Shown here one piece after another: positions 1 through 10,782 of a stretch of DNA of 64,000 nucleotides (position 1 is its first letter; every line of letters starts with the position of its first letter). The stretch is from Clostridia bacterium UC5.1-2E3. Lineage in GTDB: Bacteria > Bacillota > Clostridia > Lachnospirales > Lachnospiraceae. The notes beneath the pieces are model-generated. The model was not told where the DNA came from, made no database searches, and saw only the letters and a list, made by a program, of their open reading frames with translations. A program made the translations under genes and the position numbers. The DNA is taken from NCBI GenBank assembly GCA_001304875.1, contig BBZO01000003.1:118979-182978 (forward strand), given 5' to 3'.

Positions 1-834
1 GGCGGCACGTTTATCATTGAGATTTTAAATATCCTGGAGAACCTTCCGGTCCAGGAGTTTGATTCAGTCGAGTACTGGCACCAGCTGGCCGAGGTCCAGA
101 AGATGGTCTGGGCCGACCGCGGCGAGTACATGGGCGACACCCGTTTCATGGACGTGCCCATCGACGGAATCACCAGCAAAGAGTACGCGGCGGAGCTGGC
201 GAAAAACGTCGATATGACCAAGGCACAGGAGTACACCTACGGAAATCCCTGGAACTACGAGGAGGAGAGCCAGAATACCACATCCTTCTGCGTGGCTGAC
301 AAGGCCGGAAATATGGTTGCCATCACCCACACCATCAATTCCTTCTGGGGCTGCGAGGAGTACGTAGACGGATACGGATTCTTTCTCAACAACCAGCTGG
401 GCGATTTCGTGGTCGGCTCCGGATATTCCAACTCCGTGGAGCCGGGAAAATGTCCTCTTTCCTCCATGTCTCCCACCGTGGTATTCACTCCCGAGGGCAA
501 GCCCTTCATGACCTGCGGCGCGCCGGGCGGCATCAACATCTATCCCTGCATCGCCCAGGTGATCGTGAACACCATCGACTACGGAATGAACGTGGACGAG
601 GCGTTAAACACCCCCAGAATCGCGGCCCGCGGAAATGAGATCAACTACAGCATCGAATTTTCAGCGGAGACGCTGGATGAGCTGAAAGCACTGGGACACG
701 AGGTCTTCACCGAGGCCAATGCCATAGGCTTCCCCACCGCCATCATGTATATGGAGGACGGCACCCTCCAGGGCAGCGCCGAGGACCACAGCTCCATCAG
801 CAAATACAGCGACGGCGTGGCGCTGGGATTTTAG
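1..834 (+). CDS. ggt: Gamma-glutamyltransferase, C-terminal part (5' end outside window)
   Basis: This N-terminal-nucleophile hydrolase cleaves gamma-glutamyl bonds of glutathione and related peptides, usually as a secreted or surface enzyme. The window opens inside the large-subunit region. The segment SQNTTSFCVAD carries the Thr that follows the autoprocessing site and acts as nucleophile. PLSSMSPT and the GAPGG(I/S) region are the conserved substrate- and oxyanion-binding elements of the small subunit. About 277 residues are present, roughly the last half of a normal 530-580 residue precursor. The stop is followed at once by a very strong terminator, so the gene ends its transcription unit. 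Recognition is firm; substrate preference cannot be told. Confidence 0.9.
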   Translation, partial: GGTFIIEILNILENLPVQEFDSVEYWHQLAEVQKMVWADRGEYMGDTRFMDVPIDGITSKEYAAELAKNVDMTKAQEYTYGNPWNYEEESQNTTSFCVADKAGNMVAITHTINSFWGCEEYVDGYGFFLNNQLGDFVVGSGYSNSVEPGKCPLSSMSPTVVFTPEGKPFMTCGAPGGINIYPCIAQVIVNTIDYGMNVDEALNTPRIAARGNEINYSIEFSAETLDELKALGHEVFTEANAIGFPTAIMYMEDGTLQGSAEDHSSISKYSDGVALGF

Positions 835-852
835 GAGAACCTGCGCCTGCAG

Positions 853-905
853 AAAAGAGAACGCTCCCGGGGCGTGTCAGCCCCGGGAGCGTTCTCTTTT
901 CTCTG
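853..905 (+). terminator. Strong intrinsic terminator after ggt
   Basis: A near-perfect GC-rich stem (AAAAGAGAACGCTCCCGGGG paired with its complement, six-base loop) ends in TTTT. It sits between ggt and the minus-strand 3D-domain gene, which converge here, and can work in both directions. Confidence 0.9.
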
Positions 906-984
906 TTCCATGCAACTATTTATGGCCTGCGGCCTGTCGGTCACTGCTGCCAGGCCAGACCGTTTTCCGGTCATGTTCCGGCGG

Positions 985-1683
985 CTATCCGATCAGATAC
1001 ACCTCGGAATATCTCACTCCGTGCTGTCTGGTCTCGCCGTGGGTGTTGTAGTAGATATCCACGTGGTTTCCTCTCACGCCGCCTCCCACGTCCTCGGCGG
1101 TGTATACGGTGCCGTCGATCATCAGCCGGCTGCCGATGGGGATCACCCGCGGATCCACGGCCACCGTGTGCTGGGAGGTGGCCAGCGCGCCGGAGCTGGT
1201 GTGTCTGCCCCAGCCCTCGGAGCAGGAGTAGCACGGGCAGTAGGCGGTGGTCTTGAATACGCCTAAGGAGCGGCCTGACGGCTCGTCAACGTCCCCGTTG
1301 TTGTACTCCAGCGTGTTTAATTTTGCGCCGTTCACGGAGGCGCTGATGTGGTAGATGCCCGGTTCCAGCTGATCCCAGCCGATGTCCAGTGTGAAGCCGT
1401 GGTACTGGGTGCCGTACGTTTCGCTGTCCAGGTCGGGGCGGAAACCGTCCGCGGTCGCGTCCTGTTCGAGAACCACCTGTCCGGTGAGAACTCTGGTGAC
1501 GGCGACGGTCACATCCACGGCATTCCCGGGATCATTCCTGTCCCAGGCCCAGCCCACCAGGGTGTCCCCCTCCAGGCGGTCGAGATAGCCGTCCATGTCC
1601 GCCGACGCGAACACAGTGATTATATTGGTTAAGGTAAACATTATCGTGAGTAAGGCTGCATGGATAAAAGTCTTCAGTTTCAT
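985..1683 (-). CDS. Secreted 3D-domain protein (cell-wall active, MltA-like fold)
   Basis: The product has a Sec signal peptide (residues 1-27, ending in VFAS), then a beta-rich domain with a GWAWDRNDPG motif (about 30-130), then a C-terminal 3D domain (about 140-230). In the 3D domain the conserved acidic residues are seen in AVDPRVIPIGSRL, AEDVGGGVRG and HVDIYY. This domain is shared with Rpf/YuiC-type peptidoglycan-active proteins, so a wall-modifying role is inferred. The CPCYSC cluster just before the domain is typical of the clostridial forms. It is transcribed divergently from a paralogue starting at 1969. No frameshift is evident. Confidence 0.82.
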   Translation of the reverse strand: MKLKTFIHAALLTIMFTLTNIITVFASADMDGYLDRLEGDTLVGWAWDRNDPGNAVDVTVAVTRVLTGQVVLEQDATADGFRPDLDSETYGTQYHGFTLDIGWDQLEPGIYHISASVNGAKLNTLEYNNGDVDEPSGRSLGVFKTTAYCPCYSCSEGWGRHTSSGALATSQHTVAVDPRVIPIGSRLMIDGTVYTAEDVGGGVRGNHVDIYYNTHGETRQHGVRYSEVYLIG

Positions 1684-1889
1684 AGAATTTCAACCTTCCT
1701 TTCTGTCCCTGCCTTGGGACGCCAAATGTTAAAAATATTCGACAAAATGTAACAATTCTGTAACATTTGGCTAGCAGAAATATATTTTACACAGATTCCC
1801 AAATTTGTCAACCCCTGGATTTCAAGGATTTTTTCGGAAACAGAGAGTCTGATAAGGAAAGACGGGCCTTCGCCCCGCGCAGATATTTC

Positions 1890-1917
1890 TTGACATTTAA
1901 CAGATTTGTAATATAAT
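1890..1917 (+). promoter_or_regulatory. Sigma-A promoter for the second 3D-domain gene
   Basis: TTGACA and TATAAT are separated by 16 bases, both perfect consensus boxes, about 50 bases upstream of the chosen ATG. The A/T-rich stretch between here and 1700 must also hold the promoter of the divergent gene, though I cannot pick its boxes with confidence. Confidence 0.85.
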
Positions 1918-1968
1918 TACAATAAATAAATAACAAAATGGAATCGTATATTTTTGAGGGTTTAATTT

Positions 1969-2744
1969 ATGAAATTGCATGCAATGCTGAAAAAATCCTG
2001 TCTCTGACAGCGGCCGTCATGGCCTGTTCCGTCTGCTTGTCAGTTCCCGCGTTTGCGGCTGTGGGCGGAGACCTGATCTATATTGACGGCAGCCAGGTGA
2101 AGGGCTGGGCCTGGGACAGCGATGCGCCGGACACTCCGCAGCAGGTGAAGATTTATGGCTACGCGGACGGTTCCGATCAGCCGTACCATTTCGGGACGGT
2201 GACTGCTGACATGTACAGCGACCGGGCGGAAGCCGCCGTCGGTTCTGCCAATCACGGATTTGCCTGTGCGCTGGAGTGGGATCGTTATAAGGGGAAAAGC
2301 TTCCGCGTGGAGGCCGTCGTCGTGACCAGTGACGGGGAGCGCCGCGTGGACGATGCGCTTTACTACGATAAGACCGGAGACGAGGGCGAGGTCGGCCCGG
2401 GAGTCGGAGGCGGTTCCGCCAGCACTTCCACTGCCGGTTCATCCGCAAAGCGGGGCGAGTCCCTGGGAATCTTCGTGACCACGGCCTACTGCAACTGCGA
2501 TAACTGCTCCGGCGGTCACGGAAAGACCTACGCCGGCACCATCCCGCAGGCCAATCACACGATCTCCGCCGATATCGACATTTACCCCATCGGCACGAAG
2601 CTGATGATCGGTGACACTGTCTACACCGTGGAGGATAAGGGAAGCAGCGTGATCGGCAACAAGCTGGACATCTATTTTGGCACCCACGAGGAAGCCATGG
2701 CCTACGGCCGCAAGGAAGTCGAGGTATTCTCGGTGATTGAATAA
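1969..2744 (+). CDS. Secreted 3D-domain protein, paralogue of the divergent neighbour
   Basis: The domain order matches the neighbour: signal peptide (ending in VPAFAA), a beta domain with GWAWDSDAPD, a Gly/Ser/Thr linker and a C-terminal 3D domain with a CNCDNC cluster, DIDIYPIGTKL and VEDKGSSVIGN, containing the acidic triad. A peptidoglycan-active role is inferred from the fold. The start was moved to the ATG after GAGGG. Reading from it needs one extra A in a run of six (near 1990) to join MLKK to LSLTAAVMA, so a single-base assembly error in the signal peptide is likely. A terminator follows. Confidence 0.8.
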
Positions 2745-2769
2745 CCGATCAAAATTACACGAAAGCAAT

Positions 2770-2810
2770 GCCCTCCCGGGAAGCTGTGAGCTGATGGGAG
2801 GGCGTTTTTG
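2770..2810 (+). terminator. Intrinsic terminator after 3D-domain gene
   Basis: The stem GCCCTCCC/GGGAGGGC is followed by GTTTTTG. It ends the 3D-domain transcription unit. Confidence 0.85.
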
Positions 2811-2912
2811 TATTACGGGGAGCCGTATATTTTGTTTATATTTGCGGTAGTCTGAAGATGAAACAGGTATGGAAAAAACAAGTGGAAATATCTGAGACAA
2901 AAAAGAATATAG

Positions 2913-2939
2913 TTTCCGTTAATTCAAATTAAACGGAAA
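2913..2939. promoter_or_regulatory. Inverted repeat upstream of the Fic gene
   Basis: TTTCCGTTAATT and ATTAAACGGAAA form an imperfect dyad, followed by A/T-rich ATATAATAAT. The Fic protein downstream has a C-terminal winged-helix-like segment, so autoregulation through this site is possible. That link is inference. The rest of 2811-3051 holds no gene that I can see. Confidence 0.4.
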
Positions 2940-3051
2940 TATAATAATCTAAATATTTCTGTTTATATTGATTTTCGGAAATTAAACTGATAAAATGGAA
3001 CGTGAAAATTCCATTTATGTTTCTCGAAATGCAAAAGGAGTAGAAGGTTTG

Positions 3052-4196
3052 ATGAACAGAGCAGGCTATTTCAGATCAAATTTATCTGGAGAGATGGCTT
3101 ATCAATCATTTGTTCCAGCGCCGCTGCCGCCGGACCCGCCGATTGATCTTGGAAATGAAGGATGGGGACTTTTGATACAGGCAAATCGCCAGCTTGCCCT
3201 TCTGGAGGGGCTGACGGTCCGCATCCCGGACATGGAGCTGTTTATTTCTATGTATGTGCGGAAAGAGGCATTATTATCGTCACAGATTGAAGGCACGCAG
3301 GCGACTCTTGATGATGTGCTGGATCCACTTTTAGACGAAAATGCAAATCGGAACGTGGCGGATGTTATTAATTATATCCGGGCGACTGAATTTGCTGTAA
3401 AACGTCTTCGGGAACTCCCCTTATGCAATCGCTTGATAAAGGAAACGCACGCAGTGCTGATGGAAGGTGTCAGAGGACAGGAAAAAATCCCGGCGAGTTC
3501 AGGTATTCCCAAAACTGGATTGGCGGTCAGGGAAGCACGTTGAAAAATGCCAGATATATTCCGCCGAATCCGGAGGATATGAAAGAGGCTGTCTCAGATC
3601 TGGAAAAATATATGAATGCGGAAGACAATCTGGATCCGCTGGTTCGTGCGGCGCTGATCCACTATCAGTTTGAAACGATTCATCCGTTTTTGGATGGTAA
3701 TGGACGTGTTGGACGGCTTCTGATTACTCTGTTTTTAATGGAAAAGAAAATCATGACTGCGCCGGCGCTTTATATTTCGTATTTTCTCAAACGGAACCGC
3801 ATCGAATATTATGACCGCATGACTGAGGTGCGCCGGAAAGGAAACTATGAACAGTGGATTCTCTTTTTTTTACAGGCAGTCATGGAATCGGCGGAGGATG
3901 CGGTTCACACCATCGACCTTTTAACGGCCCTGCATGATAAAAATACGGCGTTACTTATGGATGGCACCGCAAAACGACAATCTGATACGCTGAAAAAGCT
4001 GTTTGCCTATCTGGAGTCAAATCCGATTATTGATGTGAAGAAGACATCAGAAGCTTTAGGTCTTTCTTATAATGCAGTCGCAAGGGCTGTGTCTGTTCTG
4101 ATGGAAAAAGGCATTCTGACCCAGAACGAAAAAAAGGGGAAAACGAGAATTTTCTCCTATTCAGAATATTTAGATATTTTAAGAAAAGATACTTAA
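3052..4196 (+). CDS. Class II Fic family protein with C-terminal HTH (frameshifted)
   Basis: Fic proteins transfer AMP from ATP to hydroxyl side chains of targets. The catalytic loop HPFLDGNGRVGR is intact, including the catalytic His. An N-terminal inhibitory helix motif SSQIEG, matching (S/T)xxxE(G/N), makes this a class II self-inhibited Fic. The C-terminal 70 residues (VKKTSEALGLSYNAVARAVS) look like a winged HTH, as in many DUF4172/Fic-HTH proteins. One base appears missing from an A-run near 3485, splitting the frame between GVRGQEK and PGEFRY. Base composition is more A/T-rich than the neighbours, suggesting acquisition. The ATG at 3052 follows AAAGGAG. The target is unknown. Confidence 0.85.
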
Positions 4197-4242
4197 GATA
4201 ATATGGAACAGATGACCAAGACAGTATTACAGGAGGCATCAT

Positions 4243-4623
4243 ATGAAAAAGAAACATTACCGCTTTTACGGCGGATTCTTAAAAGCCCAGGAAAAATATC
4301 TCAACAAAATGTCCGCCAGAGGTTTCCGCCTGATCCGCTGCGGAAAACTCCTCTACGAGTTCGAACCATGCCCTCCGGGCCGCTGCCAGTACCGCATCGA
4401 ATTTGTAGCCCACAAATCCCCCCAGACCATTTCCGCCCACAAAAAACATCTGGAGGACAAAGGCTACAGGGTATTCCCCAAAAACATCAATCTGAACTGG
4501 TCCATAGGCAAACTGCGCCTCCGCCCCTGGGCACAAAAAAACTCCCGCCTGTCCACCAGCTCCACAACATACAACCGCGAACTCTTCATAATAGAAAAAG
4601 AACTGCCTGCTTCCCCAAAATAA
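4243..4623 (+). CDS. DUF2812 family protein
   Basis: The first 60 residues (KHYRFYGGFLKAQEKYLNKMSARGFRL) match the opening of DUF2812 proteins, which begin with a short aromatic motif followed by an 'E-WLN-M-A-G-L' type helix. The 126-residue length is on the short side for the family and no membrane segment is seen. AGGAGG lies seven bases before the ATG. Many family members sit next to PadR regulators; none is seen here. The function is unknown. Confidence 0.6.
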   Translation: MKKKHYRFYGGFLKAQEKYLNKMSARGFRLIRCGKLLYEFEPCPPGRCQYRIEFVAHKSPQTISAHKKHLEDKGYRVFPKNINLNWSIGKLRLRPWAQKNSRLSTSSTTYNRELFIIEKELPASPK

Positions 4624-4691
4624 ATTATGAATGAATATGTCAACAATATTGCCAGGCATTGTCTGGCAGCAAATTTCTCACAGCCCGCGAA

Positions 4692-4938
4692 GCCGTCGAA
4701 GGGATGGGGCGGTGCAGGTGACCAGAGCCGAGATACGGTAAGACCCAGGTCCGCGGTGTGGAGAGCTCTGGGGTTTCGTTTGGCGCACAACGCCAAACGA
4801 AAAGGGAGTTACGGAGAGCAAAATTTCATCAGAAATTTTGATCGAATACTCCCGGTCCCCAGAAGTGAACCACATCGCGGGCCCAGGTCTTACCCATCGA
4901 GGCTCCCGTCACCTGCACCGCCCCATCCCTTCGACGGC
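4692..4938. repeat. 247-nt Y-shaped palindromic element (structured RNA or MITE candidate)
   Basis: Positions 4692-4722 are the exact reverse complement of 4908-4938 (31 bp). The pairing continues imperfectly inward (about 4726-4773 with 4857-4905), including the GGTAAGACC/GGTCTTACC and CTCTGGGG/CCCCAGA blocks. Between the arms are two further hairpins: 4774-4802 (12-bp perfect stem, loop CACAA) and 4804-4853 (GGGAGT/ACTCCC enclosing a perfect 9-bp CAAAATTTC/GAAATTTTG stem). The whole therefore folds as a three-way junction. It has no credible ORF and ends about 85 bases before the hrcA promoter. It could be a non-autonomous mobile element or a structured RNA. Confidence 0.8.
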
Positions 4939-5023
4939 CCCCGCCCCCTGCGACAATCCCCTCAAACAATCCCCCAACAACCCGTTCACACACATTTCAT
5001 CATTTTATTTTTTCCAAAATCTG

Positions 5024-5052
5024 TTGACAAATCCCCCCGAAAGTAATATAGT
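5024..5052 (+). promoter_or_regulatory. Sigma-A promoter of the hrcA-grpE-dnaK-dnaJ operon
   Basis: TTGACA and TATAGT are separated by 17 bases, placing the start point just before the CIRCE element. Confidence 0.85.
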
Positions 5053-5066
5053 AACAACTGTAGATA

Positions 5067-5093
5067 TTAGCACTCTAATCAAATGAGTGCTAA
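5067..5093. promoter_or_regulatory. CIRCE operator
   Basis: TTAGCACTC-N9-GAGTGCTAA is a perfect match to the HrcA-binding inverted repeat, lying in the 5' untranslated region of hrcA. It shows that the operon is repressed by its own first product and induced by heat. Confidence 0.97.
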
Positions 5094-5129
5094 CAACATA
5101 AAAAACAAACCCAGAAAGGAGGAAGATAA

Positions 5130-6169
5130 TTGGATTTAGATGAGCGGAAAGAAAAGATTCTAAAAGCGATTATCCAGACCTATCTGGAGACAGGCGAGCC
5201 GGTTGGTTCCAGGACCATATCCAAGTATTCGGATTTAAACTTAAGCTCGGCGACCATACGGAACGAGATGTCCGATCTGGAAGACTTGGGATACATCATC
5301 CAGCCCCACACCTCGGCAGGACGCATTCCCTCCGACAAGGGCTACCGTTTCTACGTGAACCAGATCATCGAGGAGAAGAACAACGAGGTTACGGAGATCA
5401 AGGACATGATGATCCAGCGGGTGGACCGGGTGGAGCTGGTGCTCAAGCAGATGGCCAGCCTCCTGGCGGCCAACACCAACTACGCGACGATGATCAGCGG
5501 CCCCAAGTACCACCAGACAAAGTTAAAATTCATCCAGCTTTCCAAGGTGGAGAAGACCAAGCTTCTGATCGTGATCGTGGTGGAGGGAAATATCATCAAG
5601 AACTCCATCGTGAACATCGGCGAGGAGCTGTCCGACGAGTCCATCTTAAACCTGAATATTCTCCTCAATAACAGCTTAAACGGGCTGACCATCGAGGAGA
5701 TCAACTTAGGCGTCATCAGCAGGATGAAGGAGCAGGCCGGAGATCACAGCCAGGTGGTCGATCTGGTACTCAACGAGGTGGCCGAGGCCATTCACGCCAA
5801 CGACGAGGACTTACAGATCTACACCAGCGGGACCACGAACATTTTCAAGTACCCCGAGCTGGCCGACGGCCAGAAGGCCAGTCAGCTGATCAGCACGCTG
5901 GAGCAGAAGGAGCTTTTGAAAGGGCTTTTCGAGGACGAGAAGGAAGGCCAGGACCAGGCACCGAGATTCAGGTGTATATCGGCGACGAGATGCCGGTTCA
6001 GACCATGAAAGACTGCAGCATTGTGACTGCCAACTACGTGCTGGGCGAGGGACTCAGAGGAACCATCGGAATCATCGGCCCCAAGCGGATGGACTACGAG
6101 AAGGTGGTGAACACCCTGCGGACCATGATGAACCAGCTGGAAACAACCTTTAAAAACGAAGAAAGGTGA
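5130..6169 (+). CDS. hrcA: Heat-inducible transcription repressor HrcA (frameshifted)
   Basis: HrcA binds CIRCE and is kept active by GroEL. The N-terminal winged HTH (RTISKYSDLNLSSATIRNEM, about residues 30-55) and the GAF-like middle region are intact. The reading frame breaks near 5965 (GQ/PGTEIQVYIGDE), where one G is missing, and resumes to the normal C-terminus. The start is TTG, set by AAAGGAGG seven bases upstream; no ATG fits. It is the first gene of the heat-shock operon and is followed directly by grpE. Confidence 0.93.
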
Positions 6170-6178
6170 GTATAAATA

Positions 6179-6926
6179 GTGATAGACGAAAAGAAAGATA
6201 GAACTGAGGAGATGTCCCAGGACATGGACGGCGCGCCAGGCATGGATGCCGCAGCGGCAGACACGGGCCGGAATGACGGCCCCGCGGAGAATGGCGGAGC
6301 GGGCGGTACGGTTTCTGGAAATGCTGAGAACGCGGCCGAAAGCAGCGGCGAAGCGGAGCGCACCGGAAACGGAACAGACGCCGCCGACGCGATGGGCGCC
6401 GGCGATATGGACGGCGCCGGTGACGCAAAGGATTCCGGAAACGGGACAAAGAAGGAGGAGCCAAAGAAGGGCCTCTTCGGCAAGAAAAAAGACAAGAAGG
6501 ATGAGCAGATCGAGGAGCTGAACGACCGCCTTCGCAGGACCATGGCGGAGTTTGACAACTTCCGCAAGCGGACGGAGAAAGAGAAGTCCGCCATGTACGA
6601 GATCGGCGCGAAGAGCATCGTGGAGCGCATTCTTCCGGTCATCGACAATTTTGAGAGAGGTTTATCTGCCCCTCCGCTGACGAGAGCGCGAAGGCGTTCG
6701 TCGATGGGATGGATATGATATACAAGCAGCTCCTTAAGACTCTGGAGGAGTCGGGAGTGAAGGCCATCGAGCCGTGGGCCAGGAGTTCGACCCCAACTTC
6801 CACAACGCAGTGATGCATGTGGAGGATGAGAGCGTCGGGGAGAACGTCATTGTGGAGGAGTTCCAGAAGGGCTACCTATACAGGGACAGCGTGGTGCGCC
6901 ACAGCATGGTGAAGGTGGCCAACTGA
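6179..6926 (+). CDS. grpE: Nucleotide exchange factor GrpE (two frameshifts)
   Basis: GrpE drives ADP release from DnaK. The first 95 residues are an Ala/Gly/Asp-rich low-complexity tail, longer than usual. The coiled coil and dimer region ([20 protein letters not shown]) follow, then the beta-wing ([14 protein letters not shown]). Frames break near 6680 (one C missing in SA-PADESAK) and near 6773 (one G missing in [10 protein letters not shown]). Both fit a lost homopolymer base. The GTG start at 6179 is placed by AAGGTGAG at the end of hrcA. Confidence 0.92.
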
Positions 6927-6973
6927 TTTAAGAATGCAGCATAATAATTATAAAATTTTTTAGGAGGAATTAA

Positions 6974-8835
<1,862 letters not shown>

Positions 8836-8870
8836 TATAGTGAGCGCAGACAAATGAGCGCGCAGAAGAA

Positions 8871-8905
8871 CCAAGGGGGCAGCACGCCTCCTTGGGCCTT
8901 TTGTT
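8871..8905 (+). terminator. Terminator or attenuator between dnaK and dnaJ
   Basis: The stem CCAAGG(GGG)/CCTCCTTGG is followed by GCCTTTTG. It probably lowers dnaJ transcription relative to dnaK. Confidence 0.75.
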
Positions 8906-8942
8906 GATTATAGGATAATGGTAGGATTGAGGTAGACGTGAC

Positions 8943-10078
8943 ATGGCAGAAAGCAAGAGAGATTATTATGAGGTCTTAGGCGTCCCGAAGAATGCGGACG
9001 ATGCCGCGTTAAAGAAAGCATACCGCGTGCTGGCGAAGAAATACCACCCGGACAGCAATCCCGGAGACAAGGAGGCGGAGAAGAAATTTAAAGAAGCCTC
9101 CGAGGCGTACAGCGTGCTGAGCGATCCGCAGAAGCGGCAGCAGTACGACCAGTTCGGACACGCGGCCTTCGAGGGCGGCGCAGGCGGAGCCGGAGGCTTC
9201 GGCGGATTTGATTTCTCCGATATGGGCGACATTTTCGGCGATATTTTCGGGGACATGTTCGGCGGCGGCAGAAGCCGCGCCAGGAGCAACGGCCCCATGA
9301 GAGGAGCCAACGTCCGCAAGGGCATCCGGATCACATTTGAGGAGTCCATGGCCGGCTGCGAGAAAGAGATCGAGCTCAATATGAAGGAGAGCTGCCCCTC
9401 CTGCGGCGGCAGCGGAGCGAAGGCGGGAACTACGCCGGAGACCTGCTCCAAATGTAACGGCAAGGGCAAGATCATGTATACCCAGCAGTCCTTCTTCGGC
9501 CAGATACAGAATGTGCAGACCTGTCCGGACTGCGGCGGCACGGGAAAGATTATCAGGGAGAAATGCCCGGACTGCTACGGCACGGGCTACGTGACAAAGA
9601 AAAAGAAAATCAAAGTCACCATTCCGCGGGAATTGCCAACGGCCAGAGCCTGTTGAACAGGGGCTACGGCGAGCCGGGCGTCAATGGAGGCGAGAGGGGA
9701 GATCTCCTGGTGGAGGTCACCGTTTCCCCGCATCCGGTGTTTAAGCGCCAGGATTCCAGCATTTTCTCCACGGTGCCCATCTCCTTTGCCAAGGCGGCGC
9801 TGGGCGGCCCCATCCGCATCAAGACCATCGACGGCGAGGTGGAGTACGAGGTCAAGGCAGGAACCCAGACCGATACCAAGGTGCGCCTGCGCGGCAAGGG
9901 CGTTCCCTCCCTTCGCAACAAGAACATCCGCGGAGACCATTTCGTCACCCTGGTGGTGCAGGTGCCCGAGAAGATGAACGAGGAGCAGAAGGAGGCCCTG
10001 CGCCGGTACGACCAGCTGATGAACGGCATCACGCCGGACGGGGAGAAGCAGCATAAGAAAAAGGGATTTTTCAAATAA
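8943..10078 (+). CDS. dnaJ: Chaperone DnaJ (one frameshift)
   Basis: This J-domain co-chaperone stimulates DnaK. The HPD signature is in KYHPDSNPG (residues 31-39), followed by a Gly/Phe-rich linker, four zinc-binding repeats ([32 protein letters not shown]) and the C-terminal substrate domains. The frame breaks near 9626, where [10 protein letters not shown] needs one extra base at CCGCGGG. Length after repair is about 379 residues, normal for type I DnaJ. A terminator follows. Confidence 0.95.
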
Positions 10079-10092
10079 GCAGAATTGAGAGG

Positions 10093-10128
10093 ACACGCTT
10101 CCGGAGTTTGACCGGGGGCGTGTTTTTG
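10093..10128 (+). terminator. Terminator of the heat-shock operon
   Basis: ACACGC-TTCCGG pairs with CCGG-GGGCGTGT and is followed by TTTTTG. Confidence 0.85.
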
Positions 10129-10145
10129 CGTGGATGCAGATGGCT

Positions 10146-10182
10146 GGTTTCGAAAAATAAAAATTTTTAAAGTTTCGAAACC
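10146..10182. repeat. 37-nt palindrome, left copy
   Basis: GGTTTCGAAA pairs with TTTCGAAACC around an A/T-rich core. A 38-nt copy in the same orientation, with one extra A, lies at 12796-12833. The two bracket the toxin-antitoxin and intron module. The last codons and the stop of the toxin gene are read from this copy, so it may also end that transcript. Confidence 0.85.
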
Positions 10183-10709
10183 GGGGACGCCGGAGATTCA
10201 GTGAAATCTGTCGTGCGGTAGGCGAGGCACTGCTTTTCATCGAGCGGGAAATTACAGCAGCGCCCGGACAGCGTTTTCCAGGATTTCCCCTGGGTGATGA
10301 TTCTATAGAGTTTTTCTGCCTGTTTCAGTATGAGTTCTCTGTGGGAATTGCACCAGGAAAGCTGGTTGGACAGAAGGTTTTTGTAATCAATATCTGGTTT
10401 GGAATCGTCGGGTGAGATTCTGATTTCCACTTTGTGTAGACAGTCCATGTGAACGGGAATCATGTTATTAAGATTAATAGCGCCCCATTCGCCGTTTTTT
10501 ATTTTCATGAAGTCGATCTGATTTTTCATCTGGAGATGCTTGGGCTTCGGCGAAGTGAGCGGGGCATAGTAGTGAAATCCATTGACGGAGAAAACAATGC
10601 CGACGAATGGCCGGCCAGCCTTTTCATCTTTCGTATAAGGTACGAGAGGATCGGTTTTCCGCAGGAAATCACAGTAACGGGTGTCAACGGTGTAAAAAGA
10701 AAAATTCAT
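10167..10709 (-). CDS. toxN: Type III toxin-antitoxin endoribonuclease, ToxN/AbiQ family
   Basis: Family members are endoRNases held inactive by a small repetitive RNA, often acting as phage-abortive systems. The N-terminal block FYTVDTRYCDFLRK, followed by PFVGIVFSVNGFHYYAPLTSPK and GAINLNNMIPV, gives the ToxN/AbiQ signature. The C-terminal half shows LLSNQLSWCNSHRELI and CCNFPLDEKQ, as in other members. Length is 180 residues, normal. AAGGGGGA lies seven bases before the ATG, with an intrinsic terminator just upstream of that, exactly where type III loci place it between antitoxin and toxin. The antitoxin repeats are now separated from it by a group II intron. Confidence 0.88.
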   Translation of the reverse strand: MNFSFYTVDTRYCDFLRKTDPLVPYTKDEKAGRPFVGIVFSVNGFHYYAPLTSPKPKHLQMKNQIDFMKIKNGEWGAINLNNMIPVHMDCLHKVEIRISPDDSKPDIDYKNLLSNQLSWCNSHRELILKQAEKLYRIITQGKSWKTLSGRCCNFPLDEKQCLAYRTTDFTESPASPVSKL

Positions 10710-10728
10710 GTACGGTCCCCCTTTGTGG

Positions 10729-10762
10729 TAAAGAAGGACCAGACATCGCAGTCTGATCCTTC
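10729..10762 (-). terminator. Antitoxin-toxin intergenic terminator
   Basis: A 12-bp stem (GAAGGATCAGAC/GTCTGGTCCTTC, loop TGCGAT) is followed by TTT on the minus strand, 20 bases upstream of the toxin RBS. In type III loci this hairpin sets the antitoxin-to-toxin transcript ratio. Confidence 0.75.
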
Positions 10763-10782
10763 ACTTTGTTTGCGCGCCATGG

